The notes beneath the pieces were generated by a model, which was not told the DNA's origin, did no database searches, and saw nothing but the letters and a program-made list of their open reading frames with translations. From positions 186,001 to 250,000 of the forward strand of contig CM063254.1 in NCBI GenBank assembly GCA_032158295.1: a stretch of 64,000 nt of DNA, given 5' to 3'. Positions 1 through 11,400 of the stretch are shown here, one piece after another. The stretch's first letter is position 1, and each line of letters starts with the position of its first letter. The position numbers were made by a program, and so were the translations under genes. The stretch is from Pycnopodia helianthoides. Lineage: Eukaryota > Echinodermata > Asteroidea > Forcipulatida > Asteriidae.

Positions 1-485
1 TTGTAATTTTCTAAATTCTCACATGATTGACTGGGCATTGCCATCAAAATCATCATCCAACTAAACTAAAAGGAAAGTACCTGCGATGCCAACTACCTTG
101 TCAATAAAAGTTACTTTTTTTCAAATTTAACAAGCTTAAAATTGTCTCACAACAAAAGAGTCGCTACTAAAAAAAAATGAACTATAATTATTTATTCTTT
201 ATTCGGCCATTTAAAAAAAAAAATCTTTAAGATGACTGCAAAAAAAATTAATATAATATATAAAACCAAAACAAATCATCTTGGAACATGTAATTTACAA
301 ACCAACCCTAAATGTGATTTCAAAATACTGGCTCAAGAGCCTGTTATGATCTAGTCACATAAGGAAACAAAGTTATTAGAAATCAAGAACAATTGTGTCA
401 GATATTTTAACAGTTGGGTATTTAATCACTTGTATTACAGGTTTGTATAAATATGTTAACTTTTATTTCATCTGTAATATCTTAC

Positions 486-3343
486 CATCTAGGCCACTTT
501 CAGCTGCTAATCTCTGTATTTCTTTCCGTCTGTTGAATAAATTCAGCACCTGCAAGAGCTCCGCTAAATAAATTAAAAGTAAAAGAAACATTAAGATGGG
601 CTTGAAACAGAGAACTTCATAATATCAGGTTACACATAATTTTGATTTATATCCTGTGGGAAACTTGGAAGGGAAACTTTTCAAGGGGCACCAAGGCCAA
701 GACAAGGGCAATGGTGGCCTTTGTTTAATTCCACGCCTGTTGTGATAATAACTTTGGCACCTTGCAAACTCGGCACCCACAAACTCGGCACATGCACAAA
801 TACAAATTCAGCACCCTGTTGAAAATGGCGATTCGCGCTGCGTGGTAAATGTATATACATTAAAGATGGAGGTAATTTAAAACATAAACAAATAGGTACG
901 AAGATAAATTTGTAGTTAAATTAAAAAATGAATAACTAATTAATAAATCAATAATTAATTTAAATAAATATGTTTAAGACTGCTTAACTGAATGAATCAA
1001 TATTTAAAAAATAATTTATTTACAATAAATAATTTTCAGTTAATTTAAAAGTAGACTTAATAAAAAATAAAAAGCAACATTGCTCTCGTAATGGGGGTAA
1101 AAAATCGAAAATAAAAATAAATAACAAATAAATAAATAATGTAAATAAATAAATAAATAACTAAGACAACAACGTAATTTTATGAATAAATAAATTTGTA
1201 TTTAATTTTAAAAATGACTTAATAGCAAATTTCAGAAAGAAAAAAATGTTAAAAAAAAGGTTGTTTTTAAAAATAAAAAAATTGAATCACCTGTGAATAA
1301 ATACATTTGTAGTTGATGTAAAAGTTCACTAAATAACAAAACAAAATAGATAATAAATAAATAAATAAAAATCCCTCATTTTCATTGTGTAAGTACACAT
1401 GGTCAATTCCAGCGAACAGGTAGTGATTGTTTGGTGCCTAGTTTGTTTTAGTTAAAAATAGGCCGGTGCCGAGTTTGTATGGTGCTGACATTCTTGGTGC
1501 CGAGTGGGTGCCGAGTCTGCAAGGTGCCGAGTTTGCAAGATGCCGAGATTGCAAGGTGCCGAGTTTGCGAGGTGCCGAGTTTGCGAGGTGCCGAGTTTGC
1601 TCCTCCCCACATTGTAGACCAGGGAATTGTGAGGGCGATCCGATAGCATAAGGGGGGAGGTGTGGCATGTTTTTTTAATGTTTTTTTTACAATCTCAAAT
1701 CTGGCTTAACTTTATGCAACACATTTTCTGACAATCAGGCTCCAGATTTTCCAAAAACATGCCACACTATAGTTGCGATAATCGTAACCCTCCATCCTCC
1801 CGACGGTCGGAGACCGGAGGGTTACGAGTCATGCAGTGCAAAAAAGTGGCGAAATAAAAATTTCGACTATTTTGGTCAGACTAGTCACCAGATTTACCAA
1901 ATTTTTACCACTTAAAAAAAACATGACACATATTCTAAAAACATGGATGTGATCATCAATGTGTCATGAATCCATTCGTACTACTCAAAACATCATTGAG
2001 AAAATATTTAAAGAAAAAAAGACAAAAACTTACCAGAGACTGAGCGAAATTTTCATGATGCGTAGACAATCTCAGGTCCGGTTTTCGAACCTCGCGATTC
2101 GTGACCTAGCAACATCTCGACCAATCAGCGTAAGCAAACTCGTCGTTGAGCGCATTTTGTTGAGTTGCACAATCACAGGATATTTATGAGGAAATATTTA
2201 CAGATTGAGCGCGCATTCTGGAAAGCTGTTCCTGCAATTAATCAGCGCAAACTGCAAATAGCGCAAATCCGTTAAATACATTAACTGCGTGCACGCACAG
2301 TCGCACACGAGACGATCGCCACGCCTACACAACGGTTTGGTTTACGCTGATTGGTTGATGTAGGGGAAGTGCGGTCCATGGACATTTCGGTCAGTTTCTG
2401 GTAAGTTTTTGTTCGTTTTTTCTTCAAATAATTTGTCATCGATGTTTAGAGTGTTATGAATGGATTCATTATACCTTGAAGATCAAATCCATGTTCTTAG
2501 AATGTGTGTCATGTTTTTTGAAAGGGGTAAAAATTGGGCAAATCTGGTGACTAGTCTGACCAAAATAGTCGAAATTTTTATTTCGCCACTTTTCTGCACT
2601 GCATGACTCGTAACCCTCCGGTCTCCGACCGTCGGGAGGATGGAGGGTTACGATTATCGCAACTAGCCACACTAGTGGCTAGTGCTGTAGTGAGTTGTCA
2701 AAAAACCATGCCACTTATAAAAATGTTACTTTTTATCAGTGAACAACATTTTAAGCATCCAGGCAAAATGTTCAATCATTAGTTAAATTAATTCATGTAA
2801 GTGTAACATGTCGTTAATTACAACTTTTCACAGATTTAACTTTTCTCATAAAAGTCAAATTGATGGGAGAAAGAAAGGTAACCAGTGCTTTATTTTGTCA
2901 ATCCTACCTTTCTTATCCTTAAGACTGGCACCAAGCTCTTCTCCAATATTAATATCATCTGGATTGAAAGTCATTTTCACCGGCACAGGAATAAACAGAG
3001 TGGAGATGTTTTTGTCATTTTTGTCATTTTTGTCATTGCCATTATTACCGCTTGAGTAATGCCTACAATTCGGCTGGCATAACTGAACACTTCTGGGTTT
3101 AGAAATAGTCAACCATTGAGGAGAACACTCCCTTCTGTGCCTCGTTGTTCTTGTCCAGTTGTTTCGGGCGGAGGTACTGTTAATGTTTGGATCAGACTCA
3201 GAGGAGACGGAATTGTCGGCAACAACATGAACGTGACGAGTTGAAGCAATCAGCCCATCCTGCCGACAAAGAGTTTGACCTCCTCGGAGATTAAGAACTC
3301 CCTTCGTCAACAGATGAAAATATCGTGTTTGTGCTGTACTCAT
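486..3343 (-). CDS. SUPV3L1: SUPV3L1 (SUV3) mitochondrial RNA helicase, 5' two coding exons only
   Basis: Exon 1 is 2908-3343 (ATG at 3343, donor GTAGGA, ends in phase 1). Exon 2 is 486-563 (acceptor TTTAG, donor GTAAGA, phase 1 to phase 1). The gene leaves the window on the left, so the helicase core is not visible. Exon 1 encodes an Arg/Ser-rich N-terminus of about 110 residues without strong similarity, compatible with a mitochondrial targeting region, then the segment STLFIPVPVK...DDINIGEELG that matches the pre-helicase region of animal SUPV3L1. Exon 2 encodes AELLQVLNLFNRRKEIQRLA and ESGLD, matching the conserved VLDKFYKRKEIQKL...GLD region. SUV3 is an ATP-dependent RNA/DNA helicase that works with PNPase in mitochondrial RNA decay. 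A 9-bp tandem repeat gives an NDK-NDK-NDK run in the leader. Intron 1 (2.3 kb) carries two DNA elements. Similarity is from memory; the identity is well supported by both exons and their matching phase. Confidence 0.8.
756..1612. mobile_element. DNA element with minisatellite-like inverted ends, copy 1 (SUPV3L1 intron 1)
   Basis: The left end reads as repeats of GCACCTTGCAAACTCG and GCACCCACAAACTCG; the right end (1460-1612) is the reverse complement, repeats of GGTGCCGAGTTTGC. Between them lies an A/T-rich core full of AAATAAAT. The same arrangement and the same flanking motifs (a CACAAATACAA...CACCCTG stretch on the left, AAAAATAGGCCGGTGCCGAG on the right) recur at 45590-46650, so this is a dispersed non-autonomous element whose terminal inverted repeats are themselves tandem arrays. 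Short open frames rich in TRHLANSAP-type repeats come from these arrays and are not genes. No clear target duplication was found for this copy. Confidence 0.7.
1770..2665. mobile_element. 0.9-kb inverted-repeat DNA element with perfect 9-bp target duplication
   Basis: The element starts TAGTTGCGATAATCGTAACC and ends with its reverse complement. The inverted arms run about 200 bp (1770-1975 against 2455-2665), and each tip contains an inner hairpin (GTAACCCTCC ... GGAGGGTTAC). Both sides carry the 9-bp direct repeat GCCACACTA (1761-1769 and 2666-2674). A 9-bp duplication with long arms is typical of Mutator-like non-autonomous elements; that class assignment is inference. No transposase frame is visible. 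It sits in intron 1 of SUPV3L1. Confidence 0.8.
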
Positions 3344-3436
3344 TTTTTGTCACAAAATACTTCTTATGTTGACACCCGCAGACAGAACCACAGGACTTAA
3401 AGTCCTTGCGAGGCACGTGTGTGTTCAAAACCTTTT

Positions 3437-3454
3437 TTACATGGGCAGCGCCAT
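3437..3454 (-). promoter_or_regulatory. possible short upstream ORF before SUPV3L1
   Basis: A minus-strand ATG in good context (AAGATGGCG) at 3454 opens a five-codon frame (MALPM, stop at 3437) about 95 nt upstream of the main start at 3343. If the transcript starts further upstream it would be a short upstream ORF. No TATA box was recognised, so the transcription start is unknown. Confidence 0.25.
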
Positions 3455-3611
3455 CTTAAGTTTACTTCGATTGTCCGTTGAGGGCGCAATCGCCCACGGA
3501 CTCGTCCCCCGACACATACATGTACATTGTACACACCACACTAACAAGCTTCTGCTAAATGCTAGATATTCAAAAATACTTTTAAACAGGAGTTTTTTTA
3601 GGAGTTTCTGG

Positions 3612-3770
3612 TGTCCCCCCCGGAGATTCTGTCCCCCATACGGCAAATGTACAAACTTTTTTCTGATAGAGCCCTCTTTTGAATCATCCTCCTTCAGCCC
3701 ATGTTCATTTCCCTTATGGGGGACAGAATCTCTGGGGCCGGATTTCCCTATGACACCGGCTACACTTTTC
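3612..3770. repeat. Dispersed repeat with GGGGGACAGAATCTC end, copy 1
   Basis: GGAGATTCTGTCCCCC near 3620 and GGGGGACAGAATCTC near 3717 are inverted relative to each other. A related copy lies at about 58413-58575, where GTCGTAGGGAAATCTG and GGGGGACAGAATCTC recur. Probably a short non-autonomous DNA element. Confidence 0.5.
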
Positions 3771-4195
3771 AGTAAAATAGTGGCATTTTTTAGAGGACTA
3801 GTGTACCCAAAATAACGCTCCATGTTGAAAGTCAACAAACACTAGGGGCACAACATTGGACCATTGTTCAACAATCCATAAAAGCCATGACCTTCAAATC
3901 GTTGATTTGAAGCAAAAGTTGTGGGTTTACATTTTAAGAGGCGGCGCGCATGATTTTCTCTCATGTGTAGTGCTCCCTATTGTGTTATTCGAAAGTTTTG
4001 AGGCACAATAAAGCGATGTTGGTCAAATCAGTTTGTCAGCTAAAAATGAAAACAAAGATCCACTTATTCAATAAAACAAAACAACACTAATTATACAGAT
4101 GAACAATTAATTTTATTACACTGCTCTAGACTTTTGTTTAAAACAAAGCTAAATGTTATTAATTTATAAACAAAACTTTGAGGTACACTACAAAA

Positions 4196-4432
4196 ACTCC
4201 CGGGTCAAAATTGAACTGGATTCCGGGTCCTAGGGGATCGATTTCTGGGTCAGGCTGACCAGGAAAGTGGTTAAATATTTAGACTCAGATTCAGCGTAAA
4301 CTTCACCCATTTCGAGTCATTTTAAAACAGAATCAGGGTCGAAACTGACCCAGAAATGAGTCAGAACCAACGTGACCCGGATGTGGGTCAATCCTGACCC
4401 GGAAGTTTGTGGACTGACTCACAGTCCTCATT
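4196..4432. repeat. GACCCGGAA-type dispersed repeat, copy 1
   Basis: The stretch repeats the words GACCCGGAA, GACCCAGAAATG and their complements (CGGGTCA, CTGGGTCAG) in both orientations. A second copy is at about 9338-9571, where the two ends CACTCTAAAAAC and GTTTTCAGAGCG are roughly inverted. This fits a short inverted-repeat element family. Confidence 0.5.
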
Positions 4433-4942
4433 CAGCCCTTTTCCCTGAGTATCTGGTCCTAATGCTGGTGTCGATTGTGTTATCTAGTCAATCTTACATT
4501 ATTTTCAATCCGTTTCAGGAAAACCAACGTCAAAATCTTTCTTCTTTCAGAAACTTTGTAAGACCGAACAATTATTAAGCCCCACAACCTAACATATTGA
4601 CAAATCACATTGGCTGCGTCACCGACTTTCGGTGGCGTAGCCAAGGTTGTGGTTGGTCAACATGTAAGGGGCGGAGCTTATTGGATCGGTCTATACATAA
4701 CTGTTGTCCACAAAAAGAGTGACTTTTTTACACTCCGGGAATTTCCTGGCAAGTGAAAATACCACATTGTTCTTGTTACGGGAAACTTTACATTCAATTC
4801 GGTATCATTCTCATAAATTCAAGAGTTATAAAAAATAACTGCAGCAACCTGAAAAAGTTTTGTTATGTGTATTATTTCTTCACTACAAAATGTAATAAAA
4901 TTGTAAGATTCTCCAATCGTGATTATTTCACGTTTTCTTCCA

Positions 4943-5336
4943 TTAAAGGAACATTACAGAATTGATTTTTGCTAACAAAACAGTTGCTGGCAGTGTAAGC
5001 ACTTTATGTAATCCACCATATACATAAACTGACAAACCTGTAGAAGTTTGAGATCGATCGGCCATCTGGGTCACGAGAAAATAGTGAAAAACCGATTACA
5101 CATTTGCATGAAATCATATAGATTCAACAAATGAATAAAACGCTCACTGAGCGATAAACTCAAATCGAAAAATTAGTTTATTCATTTCTCATCAAATATG
5201 ACATTTCAGACAGAAATATTTCAAGGGATGTTTTCTACTATCATCATCATTAGACCGTGAAAGTTGTGTGTAAATCTGTGATCAAAAGTATATTTCACAA
5301 GTTTTTGTTCTTACCAATTCTGTAATGTTCCTTTAA
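4943..5336. mobile_element. TTAA-flanked short inverted-repeat element (394 bp)
   Basis: It begins TTAAAGGAACATTACAGAAT and ends with the reverse complement ATTCTGTAATGTTCCTTTAA, so the TTAA on each side is consistent with a TTAA target duplication as made by piggyBac-type transposases. It is internally AT-rich with no coding potential. It shares the tip AGGAAC with the element at 5828-6642. Confidence 0.75.
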
Positions 5337-5412
5337 GCTGAGTATAAATCGTACCTAGTGCAGGCAGGCTCCATGGCTCTTGTTAGCATGGTGACGTCAC
5401 AGGTCACGTGGT

Positions 5413-8400
5413 CTATACTTGTTCGAATTGATAAATTTCTAAAGGTGACAGCGACCACTGATTGTCATCGCCTCGTCTACACGCAAGGCAGTACCCCAAT
5501 GCGACCAAAGCAAACCCAAGAAGCATCACCACAGTTAGGACTGTTACGGTATGCTGTTTACGCTGAACCAAGTTTGGATCTGGCACCAGGACGCAGGCGA
5601 TAGTAGGGGGTGGTAGACTGCTAGCAATGCCCGTTACAAACCCCTGGATCCAGCGATGGTCAAGCTGAATAATATAAAGACGAAACAAAAAGAATGGTGC
5701 GTGTGATTATCAGACAATGAAAGCCTTGTCTGTATCTTCGAATAATTATTTCGTTTCCTTATGCATGAATTTGCAATGTGCGTTACTGGTAGCCGAACCC
5801 ACGGCTCGAACTCCCAAACCTCATGTTTTAAAGGAACACGTTGCCTTCGGGTTGGGCGCTTTTGGGCTATACCAAGCGTTTGATGTATAATGAGCAAGGT
5901 CGGAAAGATGTTTAAAAAGTAGAATGTAATGATCCACACAAACGTGCCTTAGAAATGCTTCGCTTTTGATAACTTTCGCGAAACAAAACGGTCCGCCATT
6001 TATGGGAGGATTTTGACTCCCATAAATGGCGGACAAATTCTATTAGTCTTATTTCCAGTCGCAGCTGTTGAACTAAGACTGAGCAATTATTTTATTCAAA
6101 ATGTTACGATTACCATCTGTTTATTGTATTCCAATAAATATCCAGTTAATAAATGAATGAAAAAAGAAAGAAAAAACACACTGTACGTTAAATAATTAAG
6201 TAGCAAGTCCCCACGTCTCGGTCCGTCCGGGCGTCCAGGGACGTACCAGGCAGCAGCAAAGCCCCGCGGCCATACCACCCATAGACCTCCCCCTGCATGC
6301 TGCGAAGACAGGGTTCTCGTACAATGTATGATCTTAGCGGGGCCAACCTAGTAACACCGATGCTTTGTGTGGTGCAAGAAGGTCTAGTACCCGTTACTGT
6401 TATTGCATCTTGATTAGTGTAGTCGCGTGCTTTCTTGCACTGGACCTTTACAGGCTTGAAATACGTATACATTTCGCGGGATATGTCTCGGGGGTCAGAG
6501 GTCAATGTTTGTTTTTTTAATTACCATTCACTAATTATAACACATTAAAGGTGTTTTATTGCAAGAACAACTCTTAATAAGTATAAGGAACACCTCCAAA
6601 CAGTAAAATTTCATGAGATTTGAAGGCAACGTGTTCCTTTAAGAGCCACCATCATTGTATCTTCGTTGTATATTATTGCAATGATGTTACCATTACCGCC
6701 ATATAAACGTCACTCCCATTTAATATGTTTACTACGCAGTGTACTTGTCCCAAGCAATTTACGTCACACGCAGCTGCTGTCTTCTTATTGTCTGCTTTTG
6801 GAAGTCAAATACACGTGTAAAGATGGCGCACGTCGCCTAGAATGCACACATATAGACCTTTCTTTTATTGACCAACAAACCGCACTGGTGGGCGTGGAGG
6901 GCCGAATAGTAGCAAAACATTCAACTGCGGGTACAGATGTTGTGACCAAATTCAACATTTCTGCAAACTTTCAATAACAAAAAATATACATCTTGTGATT
7001 GGTTGCTTTGTTTCCAACAAATTCAACACTATTTTTGAATATTTTGTGTAACATTGTTACAAACTGTGGCTATCCGTTTTTGCTGTGCATTTATGGCTTC
7101 CCATAGTTTTCAAACCTTGGTTGGCAAAAACTTTGGTTGTGACGTTGTAAAAGAAAGTTCTATTATGCAGTTAACACACGGTGTATCTGACACAAATGCA
7201 TGACGCGTGACCACGTCAGGAATGACCACGTCAGGTGAATTGAGACAATAGATGTATTTTTAAAAGCTAAGCACACCAAAATCCAATAGATGGATTGCAA
7301 TAGACGTCATCGGCCGCCATCTTTGATGAATTGTGCACGCGTAAAGAGATATATTGGCTGAGAGTCGTGCGTAGCGCATACACGCGTGCACTTGTCCATT
7401 GTTTTACATCAAAGATGGCGGTCAATGACGCGTATTGCAATCCATCTATTGCTGCAGAAATGGGTTACCACCAGTCAGAACATCGAGAAGTGTCTAACAG
7501 AACCTGTACGGTCAGTTTATTTACTTGTAATATCAATATCTCTCCATATACTTACTCTGTTGTCTTCGTGCATGATAACATCTTCCCAAGTGTCTCTGTC
7601 AATCTTCAAGTCATCAAACACCAAACTGTGCAAATAGTTGGCAACGAAACAAGGGTTCATTCCGGTGATGTTTACTTCTATTCCAAACATATCGGCCTAA
7701 TATAATAGAAGAAAAAGGTTGTTTAAAAAAAACTCTTTCGAAAACAGTCAATGATTCATCTTCTTACTTTAGTACAAATTTAACAGACTGAACCTTATTG
7801 GTTCAATAACTTTGGCATCGCTGACCCCAACCCCAATCAAATACCCCACCAATCCACACCTCTCTTGACTCCAGGTTTAGTCTCCGTTGGTTTTGAATTC
7901 TTATGATCTCATTTTGATCAAGTTTACAACCCTGCAGCGGGGGACCTGTTTGGTTTCAACGTCCATGTGGTACATTTTCAGCTCTTGCTGACAAGCTTTT
8001 TCCATTTTAGGTGAAGAGTGTTTGTTTTTTTCAACGATTTTTTTTTCTTTTGGCACAAAATATTGCTTAACATTGTCTGCTAAGCAGAAATGAGCAGGAT
8101 ACCAGTAACGCATTAATAATAATAATAATGATAGTGGCTTCTTGTATGGCGCTTCATCTGTCACTCAGTGACGCTCAATGCGCTTCACAATTTTCCTGCA
8201 AGGTATTGTGGAGCTACGTTTTGAAGTACTAGACCTATTCCTTTTACATGTAATGGTTTACAAGGTGCTGTGGCGCAATATGCTGCCAATCAAACCAGGA
8301 ACACCGGCCGTCGAACCCCTTCTCTTTTCGATAAGTGCACTGGGTTCTTTACGTGCATTACACAACACACGGGACCTACGGCTTTACGTCCCATCCGAAG

Positions 8401-11400
8401 GACGCAGCAATAATGGTTAAGTGTCTTGCTTAAGGACTAAGGCCTGCGCTAAACGTCGCACGTTTGTCGTGTCGAACTCAAACAGTTGTAAAATTAGGAA
8501 TTAAATTCGACAAAAGAGTGACGTTTAGCGCAAACCTTTTATTTAAGTTCGGCACTGCCGTGTAGCACGGCAAGCCCTGCCGTGCTACACGGTAGCAGCA
8601 CGACACGGTGACAAACGTCGCGCTCTTGCCGTGTCGAATCGAACTGAAAACATTTGAGTTCGGCTCGGCAAAAGTGCGACGTTTAGCGCAGGCCTAAGGC
8701 TTGCGCTAAACGTCGCTCTTTTGTCGAATTTAATTCCTAATTTTACAACTGTTTGAGTTCGACACGGCAAAAGTGCGACGTTTAGTGCAGGCCTTAGTGT
8801 CACGACCGGGACTCGAACCCTTACTCTGCTGATCAGAAACACCAGAGCTTGAGTCCGGTTCTCTTACCCGCTCGGCCACGACACGCCATATTGTACATAG
8901 TGACATGCTAGTTTGACTAATAACCTTATTCTGGCAAACATTGTTTTGCGCTTAAGCAGCTCTATGAAATTGGGCCCTGGTTGTATTTGTTTGCTTAATT
9001 AATTAAGTTTTACAATCTGGTTTCATCTACCATTGACAATTGACACAAATTTTGTACACAATATGCTGGTAGAGTTTTGTCCTGTCCCCTTCTAACCAAA
9101 TCACTGACCCATGTTGGTTGACACCCCCTCTGGGACAGGTGTCATGGTCCAGCTTAGATATCATGGCATATCAGCTGACCAGTGTGTATGATGTGGGACG
9201 ATGTGAATATTTTGTTTAAAAGTCAGCATGTGCTGACAGCAGCCTTCACTGCAGGGGATATTCCTTGAAGTATAGAGAAAGGCCGACTCTTCATCCAGAC
9301 AATCCCAATCTCCTTCCCTAATATCTATCAGTAACACTCCACTCTAAAAACGTGCAGGTCAGAATTGACCCAGATCCTGTGGGGCCTGACCCATTTCTGG
9401 GTCAGAATGACCCGGAATCTGTTTCGAAATGACCCAGAAATTGATCACAAATCAGAGTTGAAATTCCATCTTTTCACCACTCTCCTGGCCAGCCTGACCC
9501 GGAAATGGGTCAAGCCCCCTTGGACCCAGAATACGGGTCTATTAGACTCGGGTCAATCAGTTTTCAGAGCGTCTATATTCTTACCGGCATGTGCGTCCAA
9601 TCGCATTGGTCCCTGCTGTTAGTCAAATCAGTCGTGTGTGACAGATCCACCAGAAAATATGGAAAAAATGCCTGGTCAATAGGAAAAAATTTCAGTCATA
9701 AAATGAAGCAAAAGTAATACCGGTAAATAGACAACTACAATACAACCGAAAGGGTTTGATTACGGGGAATGCTATATCGCTATGCAACTTTTTCTGTCCT
9801 CGGTATTATTTTCGCAACTTTATGAAATAATGTTGTTCAATTGTTGAATTTGTTTAAATCTAAAATTCCCGTTTGTTTTAACTGGCAGGGGAATAAAACA
9901 ATCAATTGTGAAAAAGGTTAATCCAATACGGTAGCAGCAGCAGAATTAGTCTTCGTTCCAAGACCTTTGCATTTTGCTTTTAGCCGAAATGGACGATGGT
10001 TCGTTGATGATAGTGCGCGGTATGCCTGAGGTGAATCGTGGACTTATAAACGGAAATGTCAAAGACTATACCGTAGTCTTGATTGCCGACGTTCGTTTTG
10101 TTAAACGTAGTTGCCGATGTCACAACACGAATATACAGCTGGAGAAGAGATATCTGTATCAAACAAACTTATGGATCAAAACGAACCAGATACTTTTGAA
10201 CCAAATTCATTGACTTGCCCAGTCCCCCGAGCCAGTAGATGTTTCGCCCTGTACTGCATTGGTGACTAATACAAAAACTAGCGTCGCCAATCAAGACTAA
10301 AACTACTGCAGAGTCTGCAAGACTAGCTGGAAGTCTGTTAGTGACTCGTAGGACACTTTATAAATTACTTCAAATCAGTATAACAAAACTAAGTTGTGCG
10401 GTGGGCACTGTGTAAAAACCCTCCAATGAGCTGTGATGGTTTTTAAAGAAAACTGATAAGTATAGCAGCGCGACGTTTTGATCACTGCACTCTAAAGGTC
10501 TTCAGAAAATAATCGTACCATGAATTTGCTTTGAGGTACAGGTTTCAACTCCATTCTCCGAGAGAGCCTCTTGACCTCGCTTTCACATGCCTTGGCATCA
10601 CCAGTGCCTTCTAGTCTGTATAGTTTCGGTTGCGTAGATTGCCTCGATATCGATGCATTGACGCCATCAGTCCACAGATTCCCGTTATTGTTGGACGTTG
10701 ATTGGATGACGCAGGATGACTTCTTATGCGAATCAGTTGACCTGATGGTTTCATGATATCCAGGTGGAGTACATGGATTGGCGATCGTTTCTGTTGTTGA
10801 GTTAATCATCTAACCCAAAAATGATATACAAAAAAAGGTTTAATCTACTGTTTTGATGCAGCCATATTGACCCAATTTCATGAAGCTGCTCACACAATCT
10901 GAGCTTACGGGGTATTTGAAGTGCACAATTATATGGGCAAACCGGATGGACCCCAATCAAAATAATGGAAACATGCGTGTGTGACGACCCGTACACAACT
11001 CTCAGCCAATGACAGGCCTTCATTAACCCCAGTGAGGGCGCTGTTTGGGCTTGTGACGTCTTACGGTAAGCAGCGGGGCGCATGAAATTTGAAGGGTGAA
11101 GTTAAACCCCGTGTTTCTGTTTTAAACAGCACACACGCAATCTGTCAATCTGATCCGTTGTAGACTGTGCAAGTCTCGCGCGTATTCGAACTTTTGGGAC
11201 CAAGTTGGTCTCAACCATATTAGGTTTTACGTTTGCATGTTTCTTTTTTCTGTTTTTTGCTATACAACATTACAATAAAGGCCTATTGTTGGGAAAGTTA
11301 CATTTGGTGATTAAATTTTATAAAAGTAAATTAAATTTACTAAATCAAAAAGGGAACCTGAGAATAAGACTTGACCCCCATTTCCGGTTACTTCCCTTGC

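Larger units (their letters stand above)
3344..4942. other. Non-genic stretch upstream of SUPV3L1
   Basis: No gene was recognised. It holds a repeat with GGGGGACAGAATCTC at one end (about 3612-3770), a repeat rich in GACCCGGAA units (about 4196-4432) and a small hairpin (about 4610-4645, arms GGCTGCGTCACCGA and its near complement). Open frames here lack family similarity. Confidence 0.5.

Noticed and set aside
1438..1668. Overlapping open frames with TRHLANSAP-type peptide repeats (also 45492-45879 and 46478-46733)
   Set aside because: They are open in several frames on both strands because the underlying DNA is a short tandem repeat at transposon ends; there is no start context or conserved domain.
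7943..8050. Firm tenth exon of the NTPDase
   Set aside because: The gene is already in phase without it, the donor is poor and no acceptor is visible; kept only as a weak candidate.
9974..10213. 79-codon plus-strand frame starting MLLAEMDDGSLMIV
   Set aside because: No family similarity or splice sites; the minus strand carries the NTPDase-like relic at the same place.
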